Source: Rhizorhabdus histidinilytica (GTDB lineage Bacteria > Pseudomonadota > Alphaproteobacteria > Sphingomonadales > Sphingomonadaceae). From it: a stretch of DNA of 64,000 nucleotides. Within the stretch, counting starts at the first letter, position 1, and each line of letters opens with the position of its first letter. The notes under the pieces were generated by a model. That model did no database searches and had not been told where the DNA came from. It was given only the letters and a program-made list of their open reading frames with translations. The DNA lies in assembly GCF_900167915.1 (NCBI RefSeq), contig NZ_FUYM01000009.1, forward strand, positions 180,318-244,317. The letters are read 5' to 3'. Positions 31,906 through 41,205 of the stretch are shown piece by piece. Position numbers and translations under genes: made by a program.

Positions 31906-34023
31906 ATGCGAACCAAATACAAGATGCTGTTCGCCGCCGGATTGGCCGCGCTGGCCGCCGGCACGGTTCAGGCGCAGACGACCGTCGCCGGCGGCACCGA
32001 GGCCGGCGACCAGACCGACATCGTCGTCACCGCGCGGATGCGCTCGGAAAAGCTGAAGGACATTCCCGACACGATCACCGCCTTCTCGGCGGAGGTCATC
32101 GCCCGGTCGAACATCAACAATGTGAAGGATTTCGTCGCGCTGACGCCCAACGTCACGCTGCTCCCCTCCTTCCGCCAGGGCGTGTTCAACCTCACCGCGC
32201 GCGGCGATTCCACCCCGCAGGGCGGCGACTCGCCGATCGTCGTCAACTTCGACGGCGTCCAGGCGCCCGCGCTCGACCTGATCAACCAGGACCTGTTCGA
32301 CATCGAACGGATCGAGGTGCTGAAGGGCCCGCAGAGCGCGCTCTACGGGCAGGGCGCGTCGGCCGGCGCGATCAACATCTACACCAAGGCGCCCGGCAAC
32401 GACCTCGAGGGCTTCGCCAAGGCGAGCTACGGCAACGGCGACACCTATCGCCTTGCCGCCGGGGTCGGCGGTCCGATCGTCCCCGACCACCTCTTCGTCC
32501 GCGTCGCCGGCTTCCGCCGCCACAGCGACGGCCTGATCCCCAACGTCACGCTCGGCACCAAGGCCGACTTCTTCAGCGCCTACGGCGTCCGCGCGCGCAC
32601 CGTCGCGGTCTATGGCGACTTCAAGGCCGACGCGCGGATCGGCTATACCGACACCAAGAACGGCTTCGCCTACGAAACCATCATCCCCTATTCGACGACC
32701 GACCGGATCGATCCCGACGTCAGCGATCTCAAGATCCGCAGCAACCTTCCCTCGCGCGAGCGGACCCGGCTGTTCAGCACGTCGCTGAAGCTCGACTATG
32801 CGCTGGACGCGGGCACCATCACCTCGGTGACCGGTTACAGCCGCAGCCGCGAATCCGGCTTCGGCGACCTCGATTTCGGCCCGGCGCAGATACTCACCCA
32901 GCATGTCGGCTTCCGGGTGCGCGCGTTCAATTCGGAGCTGCGCTTCACCTCCGACGGATCGTCGGCGCTGCGCTACGTCGTCGGCGCCTTCTTCCAGAAG
33001 CGGCGCATCTTCAACATCGCGCAGATCCCGTCCTATCTCGACGATGGCGGTCCGGTGCCGACCCGGCTCGACGATCCCCGGCTGCAGGGTCCCTTCCTGC
33101 TCAACGGCCTCGACGTCACGAAAAGCCGGTCCTGGGCGCTGTTCGCCAACCTGATCTACAAGCTGACCGATCGGCTGGAACTGACCCTGGCCGCCCGCTA
33201 TGACGAGGATCGCCGCACGGCGGAGAGCCTGACGGCCGGACCGGTGTCGCGATCGACGAAGACCTTCGCCAGACTCCAGCCCAAGGCGAGCCTGGCCTTC
33301 CACGCCACCCCCGACGCGCTCTTCTACCTGACCTATGGGCAAGGCTTCCGCAGCGGTAGCTTCAACCCCTATCTGTCGGTGGCGGATCGGCTGATCCGCG
33401 CCGAGGTGACCGACAATTACGAGGCGGGGACCAAGCTGGACCTGCTCGACAACAGCGTCTCGCTCAACGCCTCGCTCTATCACATCAAGTTCAGCAACAG
33501 GCCCTATTATTACTTCCTCGCCGATGGCGGGAACAGCTCGCAGAACATCGTCACCATCGCTTCGGCGACCTCGGACGGCGTGGAGATCGACCTCTCGGCG
33601 CGACCGGTTGACGGGCTGACCGTGCAGGCGAGCTACGGGGTGGTGCTGGGCCGGGTGAAGCGGTTCGATGCGACCGACATGTTCATCGGCAATGACCTGC
33701 CCGACACCCCCGATTACACGATGAACGCGAGCGCGGACTACCGCCTGCCGGTCTCGTCCGATGTCGACGCGCTGCTCCATGTCGGTGCGCGGCGCCAAGG
33801 TCGGATCTTCTACGATCTCGCCAACCGGGTCGCCACCTCGCCCAAGACCTTCGTCGATGCGCGGATCGCGCTGGAACGGGGCGGCTGGAGCCTCGCGGGC
33901 TTCGTCCAGAACCTGACCAACGAACGCTTCCTGTCGAACTTCACGCCGACCGCGGCGGGGATCGCCTTCGTCCAGCCGAACCAGCCCCGCGCCTACGGCA
34001 TCGAGCTGTCGGCGAAGTTCTGA
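31906..34023 (+). CDS. TonB-dependent receptor (PDTITAFS subfamily) linked to DUF917
   Basis: 705 residues: signal peptide 1-24 (ending TVQAQT), DIVVTARMRSEKLKDIPDTI, plug with FDIERIEVLKGPQSALYGQ and GASAGAINIYTK, barrel ending ELSAKF. Ribosome-binding site GAAAAGAGGGG. The PDTITAFSAEVI stretch links it to the receptors at 24666 and 57399. The DUF917 gene begins 13 bases downstream, an unusual operon pairing that suggests the imported ligand is the DUF917-pathway substrate. Confidence 0.93.
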   Translation: MRTKYKMLFAAGLAALAAGTVQAQTTVAGGTEAGDQTDIVVTARMRSEKLKDIPDTITAFSAEVIARSNINNVKDFVALTPNVTLLPSFRQGVFNLTARGDSTPQGGDSPIVVNFDGVQAPALDLINQDLFDIERIEVLKGPQSALYGQGASAGAINIYTKAPGNDLEGFAKASYGNGDTYRLAAGVGGPIVPDHLFVRVAGFRRHSDGLIPNVTLGTKADFFSAYGVRARTVAVYGDFKADARIGYTDTKNGFAYETIIPYSTTDRIDPDVSDLKIRSNLPSRERTRLFSTSLKLDYALDAGTITSVTGYSRSRESGFGDLDFGPAQILTQHVGFRVRAFNSELRFTSDGSSALRYVVGAFFQKRRIFNIAQIPSYLDDGGPVPTRLDDPRLQGPFLLNGLDVTKSRSWALFANLIYKLTDRLELTLAARYDEDRRTAESLTAGPVSRSTKTFARLQPKASLAFHATPDALFYLTYGQGFRSGSFNPYLSVADRLIRAEVTDNYEAGTKLDLLDNSVSLNASLYHIKFSNRPYYYFLADGGNSSQNIVTIASATSDGVEIDLSARPVDGLTVQASYGVVLGRVKRFDATDMFIGNDLPDTPDYTMNASADYRLPVSSDVDALLHVGARRQGRIFYDLANRVATSPKTFVDARIALERGGWSLAGFVQNLTNERFLSNFTPTAAGIAFVQPNQPRAYGIELSAKF

Positions 34024-34036
34024 GCGATATCCACCC

Positions 34037-35110
34037 ATGAAGCACCGGCTCGATTCCGATGATATCCATGCCGCCGTGATCGGCGGCTGCATCCTCGGCG
34101 GCGGCGGCGGCGGCCTCGTCGAGGCGGGGCTCGACCGCGCGCGGGCGGCACTGGCGGCCGGCCGGCCCTGGCTGTGGAGCGTCGACGAATTCCCCGTCGA
34201 TGCGATCACGGCGACGGTCGCCATGGTCGGCGCGCCCTCCTCGACCGATCCGCTGGTGAGCGGCGCGCATCTCGATCGGTCGCTGGCGCTGCTGCGCGCG
34301 CATGGCTGCCCCGGCCTGGCGGCGCTCAACACCAATGAGAACGGTGCGGAGACGACCCTCAACGGCTGGTTCCAGTCGTTGTCCTCGGGCCTGCCGATGG
34401 TCGATCTCGCCTGCAACGGCCGGGCCCATCCGACCGGGCTGATGGGGGCGCTCGGCCTCCATCGCCATCCGGACCATCGGTCGCTCCAGGCCTTCGCCGG
34501 CGGCCCGGAGGAGCGCTATGTCGAAGGGGTCGTCACCGGCCCGCTCGGGAGCGCCGCAGCGATCGTCACCCGCGCGGCGGTCGAGGCAGGCGGGATCATC
34601 GCCGCAGCCCGCAACCCGGTCGACATCGGCTTCGCGGCCCGGCAGGGCGCGCCCGGCGCGATCTCGCGCGCGATCGCCATCGGCCGCGTATTCCTCGACA
34701 AGGGGGTGGCCGGGCTGGAGGCGGGCATGGGTCTCGCCTGGATCGCCGAGGGTGGGATCGCGGAATATGTCTGCGGGCAACGCGAAGGGCTCGATGTCGG
34801 CCATGTCGTGCTCGACGACCGGCACCGCACCCGGGTCGATTTCGTCAACGAATATCTGCTCGTCACGGCCGGCGGCCGACGGAGCTGCTTTCCCCACCTG
34901 ATCATGCTGTTCGGCGAGGACGGCGAGCCGCTGCCCTCGGCCCGGCTGGCACAGGGACGAACGGTCAGGGTCGGTCTCGTCCGCCGCGAGCGGCTGATCC
35001 TGTCGAGGACGATGTCGATGGTCGAGCTCTACGACCCGATCCGCGATCTGCTGGGCCTGCCGCCCCGCGCCGGGGACGGATGGGCCGACGATGCCGATCC
35101 GCTGGGCTGA
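34037..35110 (+). CDS. DUF917 family protein
   Basis: 357 residues, soluble. Family hallmarks: N-terminal GGCILGGGGGG (about residues 16-26), TNENGAETTLNG (about 96-107), MVDLACNGRAHPTG, and a C-terminal beta-rich domain (VDFVNEYLLV). DUF917 proteins are found with hydantoinase/oxoprolinase-type genes and are linked to hydantoin, oxoproline or related amide catabolism; enzymatic role is unclear. A hydantoin-racemase-like gene faces it 15 bases downstream. Confidence 0.85.
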   Translation: MKHRLDSDDIHAAVIGGCILGGGGGGLVEAGLDRARAALAAGRPWLWSVDEFPVDAITATVAMVGAPSSTDPLVSGAHLDRSLALLRAHGCPGLAALNTNENGAETTLNGWFQSLSSGLPMVDLACNGRAHPTGLMGALGLHRHPDHRSLQAFAGGPEERYVEGVVTGPLGSAAAIVTRAAVEAGGIIAAARNPVDIGFAARQGAPGAISRAIAIGRVFLDKGVAGLEAGMGLAWIAEGGIAEYVCGQREGLDVGHVVLDDRHRTRVDFVNEYLLVTAGGRRSCFPHLIMLFGEDGEPLPSARLAQGRTVRVGLVRRERLILSRTMSMVELYDPIRDLLGLPPRAGDGWADDADPLG

Positions 35111-35125
35111 TCCAGGCCCGGTGGC

Positions 35126-35836
35126 TCAGCCGACCACCGGCGAGCAGGGCGTCGGATAGTGCCGGAGGCCCAGTTGCAGGGCGAGGAGCGCCGCCATGAC
35201 GGCGACGCGCAGCGGGCTCAACACCGACACCGCGATCCCCCGTTCGCGCAGCGCCGCCTCGACGCCCCGGTCGATCCCCAGGAAGCCGGTGCAGCCGAGC
35301 AGGACGAGGTCGGCGCGATCCTCCAGCACCGACCGCGCCGCCGCCTCTACCAGCCGGGCGGCGAGCCGCGCCTCATCGCCGTCGATCTCCCGCACCGGCG
35401 TGTCGATCACCCGCACCCCGGCCAGGCGGTGCGACAATCCGGCGAGGCGGACCCGATCCTCGATCATCGGCACGACCGCGTCGAGAATGGTGACGATACC
35501 GAAGCGGCGGGCGAACTGGGCGGCCGCGTGAAGGCCGGCTTCGCCCGGTCCGATGGCCGGGATGCGGACCGTTTCGCGGACCGCGTCCAGCGCCGGATCG
35601 GCGAAGCAGTCGACGATCACCGCGTCCACGCCTTCGGCCTCCGCCGCCCGAGCCGCCGCGACGACGCCGGCCGCGCACAGCGCCTCGTCATGGCGGCTCT
35701 CGATCGCGCGTGGGCCCTCGGCGATGTTGGCCTGCGAGATCCGCAGGCCGAACCGCCGGGCGAGGTCGTCGACCTCGGCCAGCTTGCGCGGCACTGGCGC
35801 CACATGCGGCGTGATGATCCGGATGTGCGGCGTCAC
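35126..35836 (-). CDS. Asp/Glu/hydantoin racemase family protein
   Basis: 236 residues, start GTG 35836 with GGAGGACC upstream. Two-domain racemase fold with the paired catalytic Cys positions: VIVDCFADPALD near residue 75 and LVLLGCTGFLGI near 180. Members racemise 5-substituted hydantoins, aspartate, glutamate or act as maleate isomerases. Follows the atypical SDR gene by 15 bases and so is co-transcribed with it; next to DUF917 it supports a hydantoin- or cyclic-amide-type pathway. Confidence 0.86.
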   Translation of the reverse strand: MTPHIRIITPHVAPVPRKLAEVDDLARRFGLRISQANIAEGPRAIESRHDEALCAAGVVAAARAAEAEGVDAVIVDCFADPALDAVRETVRIPAIGPGEAGLHAAAQFARRFGIVTILDAVVPMIEDRVRLAGLSHRLAGVRVIDTPVREIDGDEARLAARLVEAAARSVLEDRADLVLLGCTGFLGIDRGVEAALRERGIAVSVLSPLRVAVMAALLALQLGLRHYPTPCSPVVG

Positions 35837-35851
35837 CGTCCGGTCCTCCGC

Positions 35852-36568
35852 TCAGCGCAACACATAGCCGCCATCGGGATAGAGGGTGGAGCCGGTGATC
35901 AGGCGGTTCCGGATCAGGAAGAGGACGCTGTCCGCCACCTCCTCCTCGGTTCCCGGCCGGCCGATGAGCGAGATCTCGCTCATCGCCGCGAAGGCCGCCT
36001 CTCGGATTTCTGCCGGACGCTGGCGCCAGAGATTGCCGTCGATCGTGCCCGGCGACACGGTGTTGACCCGGATCGGCGACAGCTCGACGGCGAGCGCCCG
36101 GCCAAGCCCCTCGATCGCGCTGTTGCAGGCGGCATAGGCCGAAGCTCCCTTGAGCGGACGGGCTCCCGCCGCGCCGGCCATCAGGGTGATCGACCCGTCC
36201 CTGGCGAGGTGCGGCAGCGCGTCGCGAACCGACCAGTACTGCCCCCAGAATTTGGAACGGAACGGGCTTTCGGCGGTCTCGTCGTCGATCTGGTCGATCG
36301 GCCCCAGCGCATAGGTCGCCGCCGAGATGAAGAGATGGTCGAAGGCCCCGACACCATCGAAGAAGCGGCGGATCGATCCCTTGTCGGCGGTGTCGACCCG
36401 ATGCGCCCGCGATCGCTCGCCGAGACGCGCCACGGCCTCGGCCAGCCGCACCTCGCCGCGCCCGCCGATGACCACCCGGGCGCCCTCCTCGATCGCCTTC
36501 GCGGCCACCAGCAATCCTATTCCGGAGCCTCCGCCGATGACCACGACCGTCTTGTTTTCCAATGACAT
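35852..36568 (-). CDS. Atypical short-chain dehydrogenase/reductase lacking catalytic Ser and Lys
   Basis: 238 residues from ATG 36568 with a strong AGGAGG; a longer frame to 36856 runs antisense through the LysR gene and is rejected. Cofactor motif GGGSGIG (residues 11-17). At the active site, Tyr is kept but the YxxxK motif reads Y-A-A-C-N, and the position 13 residues before Tyr (normally Ser) is Gly (ITLMAGAAG). The C-terminus PDGGYVLR is standard. This fits the SDR subgroup (Lin1944-like) reported to lack the usual active site. First gene of a two-gene operon; divergent from a LysR gene. Confidence 0.88.
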   Translation of the reverse strand: MSLENKTVVVIGGGSGIGLLVAAKAIEEGARVVIGGRGEVRLAEAVARLGERSRAHRVDTADKGSIRRFFDGVGAFDHLFISAATYALGPIDQIDDETAESPFRSKFWGQYWSVRDALPHLARDGSITLMAGAAGARPLKGASAYAACNSAIEGLGRALAVELSPIRVNTVSPGTIDGNLWRQRPAEIREAAFAAMSEISLIGRPGTEEEVADSVLFLIRNRLITGSTLYPDGGYVLR

Positions 36569-36689
36569 AGAATCCTCCTGCCGGCCCCGACGATGGGCGC
36601 CCGGCCGCAAGGCAGCTCTATCATGGAAAGAAAATCGTATTTGCGGTAATGGATCATCATGATCAGGACAAAAACTATCAGGTGAACCG
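36569..36689. promoter_or_regulatory. Divergent control region of SDR-racemase operon and LysR gene
   Basis: 121 bases, relatively AT-rich. It carries an exact palindrome GATCAT-C-ATGATC at 36652-36664, 25 bases before the LysR start, a candidate LysR autoregulatory site. Promoter elements are not clear enough to assign. Confidence 0.45.
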
Positions 36690-37601
36690 ATGATCTCCAG
36701 CGAGCGGCTGAATGGCATCCGCGCCTTCGTGCAGGCCGAACTGTCGGGCAGCTTCGCCCGCGCCGCCGACCGGCTGGGCCTTTCCCAGTCGGCGGTCAGC
36801 AAGGCCGTCGCCCGCATGGAGGAACGGCTGGGAGTGCGGCTGTTCCACCGCACCACGCGGCACCTGAGCCTGACCGACGAGGGACGCGCCTACTACCAGA
36901 GCTGCGTCCGCGCCCTGGCCGAGCTGGAGGCGGCCGAGGCCGCACTGGCGGACCGCAAGCGATCGCCGTCGGGCTGCCTGCGGGTCAACCTGCCCGACCT
37001 GTTCGGACGGAAATGGGTGATGCCGATCCTGTTCGACCTCGCCCGCGACTATCCGCAGCTCACCTTCGAAATCTCGTTCGAGAACCGCTTCGTCGACCTG
37101 GCGGAGGAGGGCTACGACCTGGTGGTCCGCATCGGCGCGCTGTCCGACAGCCTGGGCCTGATCGCCCGCAAGATCGGCTTCCAGGACCTGGTGATCTGCG
37201 GCGCTCCCGATTATTTCGCGAAGGCGCCGCCGCCGGCCTCGGCCGCCGCGCTGGCGGACCATGCCTGCATCACCCATTTCAGCCGGGGACGGGAGGAAGC
37301 CTGGGCGTTTCGCGGCGATGCGGGCGACCTCCGGCGATTGTCGGTCCGGAGCCGCCATCGCTTCGGCAGCTTCGACACGATCGCCGACGCGGTCAGGGCC
37401 GGGCTGGGCATCGCCCAGCTTCCCACCTGGCTGGTCCATGAGGACCTGGCCGAGGGGCGGCTGGTGCCGATCCTGCTCGACGTTGCGCAGCCGCGCCTGC
37501 CGATCCATGCCCTGTGGCTCGAATCCAGGGGCATGACGCCGCGGGTGAGGGTGACGGTCGACGCGCTGGTCGCCCGGCTCGGATCGATCGCCGCCCTCTG
37601 A
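36690..37601 (+). CDS. LysR family transcriptional regulator
   Basis: 303 residues. N-terminal winged HTH (LNGIRAFVQAELSGSFARAA, then GLSQSAVSKAVARMEERLGV, about residues 5-50), linker helix, and a periplasmic-binding-like effector domain (DLFGRKWVMPIL, LVVRIGALSDS). It belongs to the large 'DSGLIARKI'-type LysR group (here DSLGLIARKI) seen in GcvA/AaeR-like regulators. Divergent from the SDR-racemase genes, the probable target; its stop is 13 bases from the end of a convergent TonB receptor. Confidence 0.92.
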   Translation: MISSERLNGIRAFVQAELSGSFARAADRLGLSQSAVSKAVARMEERLGVRLFHRTTRHLSLTDEGRAYYQSCVRALAELEAAEAALADRKRSPSGCLRVNLPDLFGRKWVMPILFDLARDYPQLTFEISFENRFVDLAEEGYDLVVRIGALSDSLGLIARKIGFQDLVICGAPDYFAKAPPPASAAALADHACITHFSRGREEAWAFRGDAGDLRRLSVRSRHRFGSFDTIADAVRAGLGIAQLPTWLVHEDLAEGRLVPILLDVAQPRLPIHALWLESRGMTPRVRVTVDALVARLGSIAAL

Positions 37602-37614
37602 GCATGCGTGTCCG

Positions 37615-40143
37615 TCAGAATTTGACGGACACACGTCCATAATAGAAGCCGCCGCTGAGACCGAACGGCGCGAAATTGCCGTAGGCGCCCGATCCGTCAT
37701 AGGCGATCAGCCCGTTGCGGTCGGGATAGACGTCGAACAGGTTGTTGGCGCCCGCCGACAAGGTCACCCGCTCGCTCAGATCGTAGCTGACGTCGAGGTC
37801 GGTCACCCATTTCGCGCCGAACCTCCGGTCGCCGCTGGCGACGTTGCTCGATTCGACATAGCTGCCGTAGCGCGTGACGCGAAGCAGCGCATGGAAGCGG
37901 TCGAGGCTCCAGTCGTTCGACAGCACCAGCTTGGTCCGCGGCAGCGCCGCGACCAGGTCGCGCTGCGCCTGGCGGCCGAACAGGGTGACGTTGAGCGGCG
38001 CGAGCTGCGCCGGATTGTCGATCACCTTCAGGATCTTCGTCTTGTTGTAGCTATAGGCGGCGTTGAGGCGGAAGCTGCCGAACCCGGCGGTGCGCACCGT
38101 ATACTCGGCCACCACGTCGACCCCGCGCGTGCGGGTGTCGATCGCGTTGGTGAAGAATTGCGCGCTGTCGACATTGGTGACGCCATTGGCGACCAGGATG
38201 TTGCGGATCGCGGTACCGCCGTTCGACGCGGTTCCCAGGAACTCGGTCTTTACGATGCGGTCGTCGACCCGGATCTGATAGGCGTCGACGGTCAGCCGCA
38301 CCGGCCCCCGCTCGAAAGTGAAGCCGCCGGTGAAGTTGAGCGATTTCTCGGGCTTGAGCGGCTTCGCGCCCAGCGCCAGCGCGGCGACGCTGTTGACGGG
38401 CAGGAATTTGGAGATGGTGCTGACCCGGTTGTTGCCGATCACCGTCACCGTGTTCTGCGTGGTCGAGAAGGCGGTCTGGGCCAGCGACGGCGCGCGGAAG
38501 CCGGTGTTGACGCCGCCGCGCAGCGCGAAGCCGGGGGCGATCTCGTAGCGGGTCGAGAATTTGCCCGACACGGTGTCGCCGGCGCTGTCGTCATAATGTT
38601 CGAAGCGCCCCGCCACGCCCACGAACCAGCCCTTGATGATGCTGGTCGACAGGTCGACATAGGCAGCCAGGTTGTTGCGGCTGATCGAGCTCTGGTCGGC
38701 CGGCGAGGTGCCGGTGAAGGAGACCAGCCCCGGCGACGGCGATCGCCCGCCATAGAGCTGTCCGAAGGGGGTGCCGTCGGCCGGGATCACATAGCCGCCG
38801 TCGCGATAGCTGTCGGGTTCCCCGGCGATGTTCTGGAACTTCTCCCAGCGATGCTCGACGCCGATCGCGACCGACAGCGGCTCGGCCAGGCCGATGTCGT
38901 AGTCCCGGCTGAGATCGACATTGTTGACCCACAGCGTCTGGACCTGCTTGCCCATAAAGAAGCTGGTCTTGCTCGACGGCCCGAGCGACGGGTTGAGCGT
39001 ACCCTCCGCGCCCAGCCGGACATGGTCGCGGCCATAGCTCGACGAGATGTCGAAGTCCCAGGCGCCGACCGTCCCCTTCAGGCCCAGCGCCGCCTGCCCG
39101 TCCCATTCGCGGATGCGCCGGCGCGCCTGGAAGCCCGAAGGATAGAGCTGCGGCAGCACGGTCTGGCCCTGGACATTGGCGAGGCCGCCATAGCCGGTCG
39201 GCGCGGCGAAGGCGGCGCCGCGCTTGTCGTCGATGTCGCGATAGCTGAGCGTCGAGAAGCTGTAGAGCTTGAGCGCGTCGCCCACCGGCAGCTCGGCGTT
39301 GAGCGAGCCGTTGATGATCTTGTCGCGGTTCGACCGGCCATAGCCGCCGGCGATCAGATGATCGGCATTGGCCTCGCGCGGGTCGGGCGCGCCGTTGATG
39401 AAGGGGTAGATGTACGGCACCGGCTCGGCCGAACTGTCGGCGCGATCGTGATATTTGCCCTCGATCGCGAAGCGGACGAAGCCACCATCGCCGATCCGCG
39501 TGCCATAACCGATCTGCTGCTGGAGCAGCGCGCCGCCCTTCTCGTAGAGCTGGCCCGCGGTCGAGCTGAACTCGCCACCCTCGGGCGCGTCGTCGAGGAT
39601 GATGTTGATCACGCCCGAGATCGCGTCCGATCCATATTGGGCGGCGGCGCCGTCGCGCAGCACCTCGATCCGGCCGACCGCGTTGGTCGGGATCAGATCG
39701 ATGTCAACCGGAGTCGAACCGCCCGAGATGCGCGAGAGATTGTTGATCAGCGACGTGGTGTGCCGCCGCTTGCCGTTGACCAGCACCAGCAGATAGTCGC
39801 CCGACAGGCCGCGGATCGAGATCGGCCGCACGCTGGCGGAGGTGCCGCCGCCGCCGAGCGCGGGCATGGTCAGCGACGGCACGATCTGGCCGAGCACCTC
39901 CTTCAGGCCGGTGCGTCCGGTCGCCTTCAGTTCGGCAGGCTCGATCACGTCGATCGGCACCGGGCTGTCGGCGACGGTGCGGACGCTGCGGCTGCGGGTT
40001 CCGGTGACGATGATCGTCCCGCCGTCCGCCGCTGCGTCGTCGGCGGGAAGTACCACGGCATCGGCGGGCGCCTCGGCCGCGCCGGCCAGGGCAGGAGTGA
40101 CGAGTGCCAGCGCCGCGGCGCCGGTCAGGAGAATGGTCTTCAT
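37615..40143 (-). CDS. TonB-dependent receptor at the 3' end of the ssu operon
   Basis: 842 residues from ATG 40143 (signal peptide 1-34, LAGAAEA). TIIVTGTRSRSVRTVADSP, plug motif RTGLKEVLGQIVPS and RGLSGDYLLVLVNGKRRHTT, then VGRIEVLRDGAAAQYGSDAISGVIN, the iron-siderophore/vitamin receptor layout, and a barrel ending RVSVKF. 99 bases downstream of ssuA on the same strand, so it may bring sulfonates or sulfate esters across the outer membrane. Different plug subfamily from the three Rieske/DUF917-linked receptors. Confidence 0.92.
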   Translation of the reverse strand: MKTILLTGAAALALVTPALAGAAEAPADAVVLPADDAAADGGTIIVTGTRSRSVRTVADSPVPIDVIEPAELKATGRTGLKEVLGQIVPSLTMPALGGGGTSASVRPISIRGLSGDYLLVLVNGKRRHTTSLINNLSRISGGSTPVDIDLIPTNAVGRIEVLRDGAAAQYGSDAISGVINIILDDAPEGGEFSSTAGQLYEKGGALLQQQIGYGTRIGDGGFVRFAIEGKYHDRADSSAEPVPYIYPFINGAPDPREANADHLIAGGYGRSNRDKIINGSLNAELPVGDALKLYSFSTLSYRDIDDKRGAAFAAPTGYGGLANVQGQTVLPQLYPSGFQARRRIREWDGQAALGLKGTVGAWDFDISSSYGRDHVRLGAEGTLNPSLGPSSKTSFFMGKQVQTLWVNNVDLSRDYDIGLAEPLSVAIGVEHRWEKFQNIAGEPDSYRDGGYVIPADGTPFGQLYGGRSPSPGLVSFTGTSPADQSSISRNNLAAYVDLSTSIIKGWFVGVAGRFEHYDDSAGDTVSGKFSTRYEIAPGFALRGGVNTGFRAPSLAQTAFSTTQNTVTVIGNNRVSTISKFLPVNSVAALALGAKPLKPEKSLNFTGGFTFERGPVRLTVDAYQIRVDDRIVKTEFLGTASNGGTAIRNILVANGVTNVDSAQFFTNAIDTRTRGVDVVAEYTVRTAGFGSFRLNAAYSYNKTKILKVIDNPAQLAPLNVTLFGRQAQRDLVAALPRTKLVLSNDWSLDRFHALLRVTRYGSYVESSNVASGDRRFGAKWVTDLDVSYDLSERVTLSAGANNLFDVYPDRNGLIAYDGSGAYGNFAPFGLSGGFYYGRVSVKF

Positions 40144-40242
40144 GTCTTGTCCCCAATCTGCGTGTCGTAGGGGCACACGCCGCCTCTCCTCGAAGCGCCT
40201 CGCTTCGCGGTCGTCGGCCCCTGTTGGTCGGATGGAGGTCGT

Positions 40243-41205
40243 CTAGTTTGCGACCTTCTCACTGAAGAGTGAGCGGTCGAACCCGTCGGCCAGGGCGCGA
40301 TCGCCCCTGACGGCGCCGGCCGCGTGGAAATCGTCGAGCACCTGCCGCTGCTCCTCGATCAGCGCGTCGTCGATCGGCACCAGGGTGCGCCCATTCTTGA
40401 TCGCGTAGTCGCGGGCGATCTCGATCGGCAGGCCGGTCTCGCGGGCGAGCACCACGCCATAGGGGCCTGGGTTCGCCCGCGCCCAGGCCAGAGCCTTCGC
40501 CTCGCGCTTGAGGAAGTCGGCGAGGATCGCCGGCTTGGCGCGGATCGCCGCCTCATTGGCGACGTCGAAGCCATAACCCTTCACCAGATCGTGCCCGTCG
40601 ACGATGGTGCGGGCCCCTTCCTTGAAGGCGGGCAGCAGATAGGGCGCCCAGGTCGCCCAGCCGTCGATCGCACCCGAGCTGAACGCGGCCTTGGCGTCGC
40701 CGGGCGACAGGAACACGAAGTTCACCCAGTCAGGCGGCAGCTTCGCCTGCTGTAGCGCCCGGATGACCAGATAATGGCCTACCGAACCGCGCGTCGTCGC
40801 GATCTTGCGGCCCTTGAGGTCGGCGATCGAGCGCGCCGCCGAGGCCTTGGGCACGATCAGCGCGAGCGCGCCGACCGGGCGTTCCTCGACGAACTGCGCG
40901 CCCACCGCCTTGATCCGGCTGCCGCTCTGATAGGCGAAGATGAACGGCGCGTCGCCGACCACCCCCACATCGACCGCACCGCCCCCGATCGCCTCCAGCA
41001 GATGCTGGGCCGCCGGGAATTCGGACCATTCGACCGTGTAAGGCGCGCCTTCGAGCGCGCCGCTGGCGAGCAGCACCGCCCTGGTGCCGCCGCGCTGGCT
41101 GCCGACGTGGAGCACGGTCGTGTCGCCGCCGGCGTCGCGGCCACAGGCCGTGAGCGCCAGCAGGGCGGCGAGGGCGCCGAAGAAAGCCTTGCCGACGCGC
41201 TTCAC
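40243..41205 (-). CDS. ssuA: Aliphatic sulfonate ABC transporter substrate-binding lipoprotein
   Basis: 320 residues. Lipobox LTAC with the lipidated C21 after a hydrophobic leader, so this is a membrane-tethered form rather than a free periplasmic protein. SBP type-2 fold with VGSQRGGTRAVLLASGALEG, GGAVDVGVVGDAPFIFAYQSG and KIATTRGSVGHYL near residues 35-145, typical of SsuA/TauA-like sulfonate binders. Overlaps the SsuD-like gene (ATGA). Works with SsuB and SsuC upstream. Confidence 0.9.
   Translation of the reverse strand: MKRVGKAFFGALAALLALTACGRDAGGDTTVLHVGSQRGGTRAVLLASGALEGAPYTVEWSEFPAAQHLLEAIGGGAVDVGVVGDAPFIFAYQSGSRIKAVGAQFVEERPVGALALIVPKASAARSIADLKGRKIATTRGSVGHYLVIRALQQAKLPPDWVNFVFLSPGDAKAAFSSGAIDGWATWAPYLLPAFKEGARTIVDGHDLVKGYGFDVANEAAIRAKPAILADFLKREAKALAWARANPGPYGVVLARETGLPIEIARDYAIKNGRTLVPIDDALIEEQRQVLDDFHAAGAVRGDRALADGFDRSLFSEKVAN

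Noticed and set aside
36569..36856. N-terminal extension of the SDR to 36856
   Set aside because: Would run antisense into the LysR gene and lacks SDR character; ATG 36568 has AGGAGG and starts the canonical fold.
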